From assembly GCF_016735615.1 (NCBI RefSeq), contig NZ_JAERSF010000001.1, positions 372,001 through 436,000 on the forward strand: a stretch of DNA of 64,000 nucleotides, in the 5' to 3' direction. Below are positions 60,799-64,000 of this stretch, in pieces. The notes under the pieces are model-generated. The model was not told the DNA's origin and made no database searches. It worked only from the letters and a program-made list of their open reading frames with translations. The position numbers were made by a program, and so were the translations under genes. The stretch is from Flavobacterium tagetis (GTDB taxonomy: Bacteria; Bacteroidota; Bacteroidia; Flavobacteriales; Flavobacteriaceae). Each line of letters opens with the position of its first letter. Position 1 is the first letter of the stretch.

Positions 60799-61188
60799 AT
60801 GAGAATTTTAAGTCCTTCAAAAAGCCTTTTATTAACAATTACAACGATTGCTTTCGCGCACAATATTAATGCTCAAGACCAAAATTTAACACTGAATCAA
60901 GATCCTAAATTTGAGCAATTACTAAACGAGAAACGAAAAATTAACACGTCAATAAATACAAACGACACTTACAGAATCCAAATCTTCAGCGGTAAAAGCG
61001 ATGAAGCAAAAAAAACGTTATCGGATTTCAAAAGAGAAAATTCCAATATTGACGGAACAATCATTTTCAACACTCCAAATTATAAAGTAATTGTTGGAAA
61101 CTTTAAAACCAGAATAGAAGCCGAAAGAAATTTGGCAGAAATCAAAAAAAGATACAAAAGTGTTTTCCTGCTTAAGCCAGGGAAGTAA
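60799..61188 (+). CDS. SPOR-domain protein
   Basis: The 129-residue protein starts at ATG 60799, with a signal peptide (MRILSPSKSLLLTITTIAFA, cleavage near NINAQ). After a polar linker a SPOR domain (about 55-125) follows: YRIQIFSGKSDEAKKTLSDF, then TPNYKVIVGNFKTRIEAERN and KKRYKSVFLLKPGK. SPOR domains bind septal peptidoglycan stripped of stem peptides, so the protein is probably periplasmic and division-site directed, though the length leaves no other domain. It is monocistronic and convergent with the DUF4920 remnant. Confidence 0.88.
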   Translation: MRILSPSKSLLLTITTIAFAHNINAQDQNLTLNQDPKFEQLLNEKRKINTSINTNDTYRIQIFSGKSDEAKKTLSDFKRENSNIDGTIIFNTPNYKVIVGNFKTRIEAERNLAEIKKRYKSVFLLKPGK

Positions 61189-61195
61189 TTCACAA

Positions 61196-61232
61196 GAAAA
61201 AAAAGCGAGATTTCCATCTCGCTTTTTTTTGT
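61196..61232. terminator. Bidirectional terminator after the SPOR gene
   Basis: AAAAGCGAGAT, loop TTCC, ATCTCGCTTTT with A- and T-runs outside the arms. It lies 10 bp after the SPOR stop codon. Confidence 0.85.
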
Positions 61233-61327
61233 TTCCATCATAGCTCAAACAATCTCATCAATAATCAAACGACATTCATCTGCCATAATCGGCTAAATTT
61301 CTAAAATCCTTTTAAACAGTTTTCAAA

Positions 61328-61837
61328 CTAGTTTACCACTTTAATTCCACTAGCCAAAAAACGAATTTCTTCTTTCGGCGCTTTAATAGCCTCAATCTCC
61401 GCTTTTGTCTTTTTAGCATCTTTCGCATAGTGCTTTAACTCTTCAACAGATGTTACTTTTCTTTCTACACTTCCTTCTAAAACAACATTTTTTCCTTTTA
61501 CTGCCATTGGCACAAAAAAGGCATAATCTTTCATTTTAACAAAGAAAGATGTCCCATCTTCTGTTTTAACACTTACCCAACAACCTCTTTTAGGACAAAC
61601 ATCCGTCACTTGCCCTCTAACAGCAATACTTTCAATTTTATTTGCAACATCGAGATTTTTCTCTAATTGCCTAACCTAAATCGCCTTGCTTATCAAAGCA
61701 TCTGAAACATCCTCTCCATAATAATCTCCAACTAAAGCATTGCCCATTGGCAGAGCCGGTTTTTCCACAGCTTCTTGAGCACAACACAAAGCAGAAAAAC
61801 ACACAAGCAAAACAATCGAGTAAAAACCTTTTTCCAT
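61328..61837 (-). pseudogene. DUF4920 family protein gene interrupted by an in-frame TAG
   Basis: From ATG 61837 the frame gives a signal peptide (MEKGFYSIVLLVCFSALCC, then AQEAV) and runs to codon 53. It then meets TAG (codon 54, 61676-61678) and continues in the same frame to a normal stop at 61328. The second part contains VTDVCPKRGCWVSVK, FFVKMKDYAFFVP and AKDAKKTKAEIEAIKAP, the DUF4920 core. A GTG at 61609 could start a 93-residue fragment without signal peptide. DUF4920 proteins are small exported proteins of unknown function in Bacteroidota. A single substitution from CAG or AAG would explain the stop. It could also be a sequencing error. No strong promoter was seen upstream. Confidence 0.7.
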
Positions 61838-61939
61838 ATTTCTTTATTTTAATTCAACATATCAAAACTTGAATAAACTAAAATATACATTTATCCTCAA
61901 TCATCACTCATTAATTTAAACTCAAAATTCCGCAAACAA

Positions 61940-61968
61940 AAAAGTCCCAATTTTCATTGGGACTTTTA
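61940..61968 (-). terminator. Intrinsic terminator after infB
   Basis: AAAAGTCCCAAT, loop TTTC, ATTGGGACTTTT, with a T-run on the minus strand, 17 bp beyond the infB stop codon. Confidence 0.85.
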
Positions 61969-61984
61969 AATATATCAATTGAAT

Positions 61985-64000
61985 TTATTTCAATTTCTTT
62001 TTAATTGCTACTTCGTGGTAAGCTTCAATAACATCATTAATTTCGATATCATTAAATCCTTTTATTTGGATACCACAATCGTAACCTTTAGTTACTTCTT
62101 TCACATCATCTTTGAAACGCTTCAAGGCAACTAGCTCACCTGTATGAACCACAACTCCATCTCTAATAACTCTAATTTTAGAAGTTCTCAAGATTTTACC
62201 ATCAGTCACCATACATCCAGCAATTGAACCAACTTTAGAAATTTTGAAAATCTCACGAATTTCAGCATTACCTAAAACTTCTTCTTTCATTTCTGGCGCT
62301 AACATTCCTTCCATCGCATCTTTCAAGTCATCGATAGCCGCATAGATAATAGAATAGTAACGGATATCGATTTCTTCTTTATCAGCAAGCTGTCTAGCAT
62401 TTCCAGCTGGACGAACGTTAAATCCAATAATAATTGCATCTGATGCAGAAGCCAAGTTAACATCAGTTTCTGTAATTGCACCAACACCTTTGTGGATAAT
62501 ATTGATTTGAACTTCTTCTGTAGAAAGTTTAGAGAACGAATCTGATAATGCTTCAACAGATCCATCCACGTCTCCTTTAAGAATTACGTTTAGTTCTTTA
62601 AACTGACCAAGAGCAATACGACGTCCGATCTCATCAAGTGTAATATGTCTTTGTGTACGAACAGATTGTTCACGCATTAATTGAGAACGTTTAGATGCAA
62701 TTTGTTTTGCTTCTTTTTCATCTTCAAATACATTAAACTTATCACCCGCTGTTGGCGCTCCGTCTAAACCTAAAACTGACACTGGAGTTGAAGGACCAGC
62801 AGATAAAATTGTATGTCCTCTTTCATCATGCATTGCTTTCACTTTACCATGATGCTTACCAGCCAACATATAATCTCCAATTTTCAAAGTACCTTGCTGT
62901 ACTAAAATCGTAGACACATATCCTTTTCCTTTATCTAAGTAAGCTTCAACAACAGTTCCCTGAGCCGCTTTATTTGGATTTGCTTTAAGATCCAAGATCT
63001 CTGCTTCTAATAAAACTTTCTCCAGTAATTCTTTTACCCCTGTTCCAACTTTCGCAGAAATATCATGTGACTGAATTTTTCCACCCCAATCTTCAACAAG
63101 TAAATTCATACCCGCCAAACGCTCTTTAATTTTATCAACATTCGCGTTTGGTTTATCAATTTTATTGATTGCAAATATAATTGGCACTCCCGCAGCTTGT
63201 GCGTGAGAAATTGCCTCTTTTGTTTGTGGCATGATATCATCATCCGCCGCAACTACGATAATAGCAATATCTGTAACTTGAGCTCCACGCGCACGCATCG
63301 CTGTAAACGCCTCGTGACCTGGAGTATCTAAGAATGCAATTTTTTGTCCGTTATCTAGAGTAACTCCATACGCTCCAATGTGCTGAGTAATACCTCCAGA
63401 CTCACCAGCGATAACATTTTCTTTACGGATATAATCTAGTAAAGATGTTTTACCGTGGTCAACGTGACCCATTACTGTCACAATTGGCGCTCTTGTTACT
63501 AAGTCTTCTTCTCTATCTTCTACAACTTCTATTGCTTCTTCAATATCTACTGTAATGAACTCAACATCATAACCAAACTCATCAGCAACAATTGTCAATG
63601 TTTCAGCATCTAGACGCTGGTTCATGGTAACCATGATACCAAGAGACATACAAGTTCCAATTACTTTAGTAATCGGCACATCCATCATAATTGCAATTTC
63701 ACCTACAGTAACGAACTCAGTAACTTTAATTGTTTTACTTCCTTCATCAAGAGCTCTTTGCTCATCATCAGATTTCTGACGGTGCGTTTCTCTTTTATCT
63801 CTTCTATATTTAGCCGCTTTAGATTTTCCTCCTTTACCTTGAAGTTTTTCAAGAGTTTCTCTAATTTGGTTTTTTACTTCTTCTTCTGTTGGCTCAACTT
63901 TAGCCACAATTGCAGGACGGTTTCCTTTTACAAAACCAGGTCTTTGGCTTCTGTTAGCATTAAAACCTCCGCCATTATTACCTTGAGCAGGCTTATTTGG
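61985..64000 (-). CDS. infB: Translation initiation factor IF-2, C-terminal part (runs off the window)
   Basis: The frame is open to the window edge, so the N-terminus is missing; the visible 671 residues include a Gly/Asn-rich stretch at the edge and the IF-2 core. GTPase motifs are [17 protein letters not shown] (G1), DTPGHEAF (G3), NKIDKP (G4) and SAKVGTG (G5). Domains II-IV follow, with [13 protein letters not shown] and the C-terminal fMet-tRNA-binding domain ([20 protein letters not shown]). IF-2 positions initiator tRNA on the ribosome. A GTG at 63907 is not the start, as homologous sequence continues upstream of it. Confidence 0.97.
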   Translation of the reverse strand, partial: PNKPAQGNNGGGFNANRSQRPGFVKGNRPAIVAKVEPTEEEVKNQIRETLEKLQGKGGKSKAAKYRRDKRETHRQKSDDEQRALDEGSKTIKVTEFVTVGEIAIMMDVPITKVIGTCMSLGIMVTMNQRLDAETLTIVADEFGYDVEFITVDIEEAIEVVEDREEDLVTRAPIVTVMGHVDHGKTSLLDYIRKENVIAGESGGITQHIGAYGVTLDNGQKIAFLDTPGHEAFTAMRARGAQVTDIAIIVVAADDDIMPQTKEAISHAQAAGVPIIFAINKIDKPNANVDKIKERLAGMNLLVEDWGGKIQSHDISAKVGTGVKELLEKVLLEAEILDLKANPNKAAQGTVVEAYLDKGKGYVSTILVQQGTLKIGDYMLAGKHHGKVKAMHDERGHTILSAGPSTPVSVLGLDGAPTAGDKFNVFEDEKEAKQIASKRSQLMREQSVRTQRHITLDEIGRRIALGQFKELNVILKGDVDGSVEALSDSFSKLSTEEVQINIIHKGVGAITETDVNLASASDAIIIGFNVRPAGNARQLADKEEIDIRYYSIIYAAIDDLKDAMEGMLAPEMKEEVLGNAEIREIFKISKVGSIAGCMVTDGKILRTSKIRVIRDGVVVHTGELVALKRFKDDVKEVTKGYDCGIQIKGFNDIEINDVIEAYHEVAIKKKLK

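Noticed and set aside
1..64000. tRNA, rRNA, insertion sequence, prophage or toxin-antitoxin genes
   Set aside because: No cloverleaf-like clusters, transposase motifs, phage genes or small paired operons were recognised on either strand by eye.

Overview
The window is AT-rich chromosomal DNA from a gliding member of the Bacteroidota, almost certainly a Flavobacterium close to F. johnsoniae. Four things point there: a 2400-residue SprA, a RemB-like protein, PorP/SprF proteins with a giant adhesin carrying a gliding-type C-terminal domain, and an alternative complex III (act) plus aa3-type oxidase gene set. Candidate promoters match the Bacteroidota -7 box TAnnTTTG, and Shine-Dalgarno sites are not evident. 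Nearly all genes lie on the minus strand. No tRNA, rRNA, IS element, prophage or CRISPR array was seen.

Layout. 0-5 kb: the tail of a LytTR regulator, a gamma-carbonic-anhydrase-like protein paired with an orphan PorP/SprF protein, an Nfu-type Fe-S protein with a duplicated N-domain, a small amphipathic helical protein, an MscS channel, and tsaB, which is bracketed by two different interspersed inverted repeats. 5-12.4 kb: a MacAB-TolC-like export operon with one ATPase, two permeases, two adaptors and one TolC. 12.5-19.1 kb: a DUF4403 lipoprotein, then oxidase assembly and accessory genes (small CxxC membrane protein, DUF420/CtaM-like, SCO, an SCO-like protein without copper cysteines, CoxIV, two CoxIII proteins, heme O synthase). 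19.2-33.3 kb: remB and deoC, vanZ and gcvH, sprA and ruvA, maeB. 33.4-45.3 kb: a CBS-domain protein and a three-gene type B secretion locus made of a 2718-residue adhesin, a PorP/SprF partner and an OmpA/PD40 protein. 45.8-49.1 kb: ruvB, a cytochrome P450 and queG. 49.2-60.6 kb: actABCDEF followed by coxII and coxI. 60.8-64 kb: a SPOR-domain protein, a DUF4920 gene broken by an in-frame TAG, and the 3' part of infB.

The genes fall into three main systems. The first is surface secretion and motility: SprA is the type IX outer-membrane translocon, RemB is gliding-associated, and the adhesin-SprF-OmpA set is a cargo module. The second is aerobic respiration: ActABCDEF passes electrons from quinol to the CoxI/II core, while CoxIII/IV, heme O synthase and copper-site assembly factors sit about 31 kb away. 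The third is tripartite export by the MacB-like system.

Most of the window is ordinary core genome. The points most worth a second look are the higher-order repeats in the adhesin (4 x 219 bp and about 3 x 603 bp), the hairpin between adhesin and SprF partner, the hexaheme ActA fusion, the P450 inside a ruvB-queG operon, a terminator-like hairpin just inside the proposed mscS transcript, the two repeats around tsaB, and the broken DUF4920 gene. I did not find a system that I can call entirely new.
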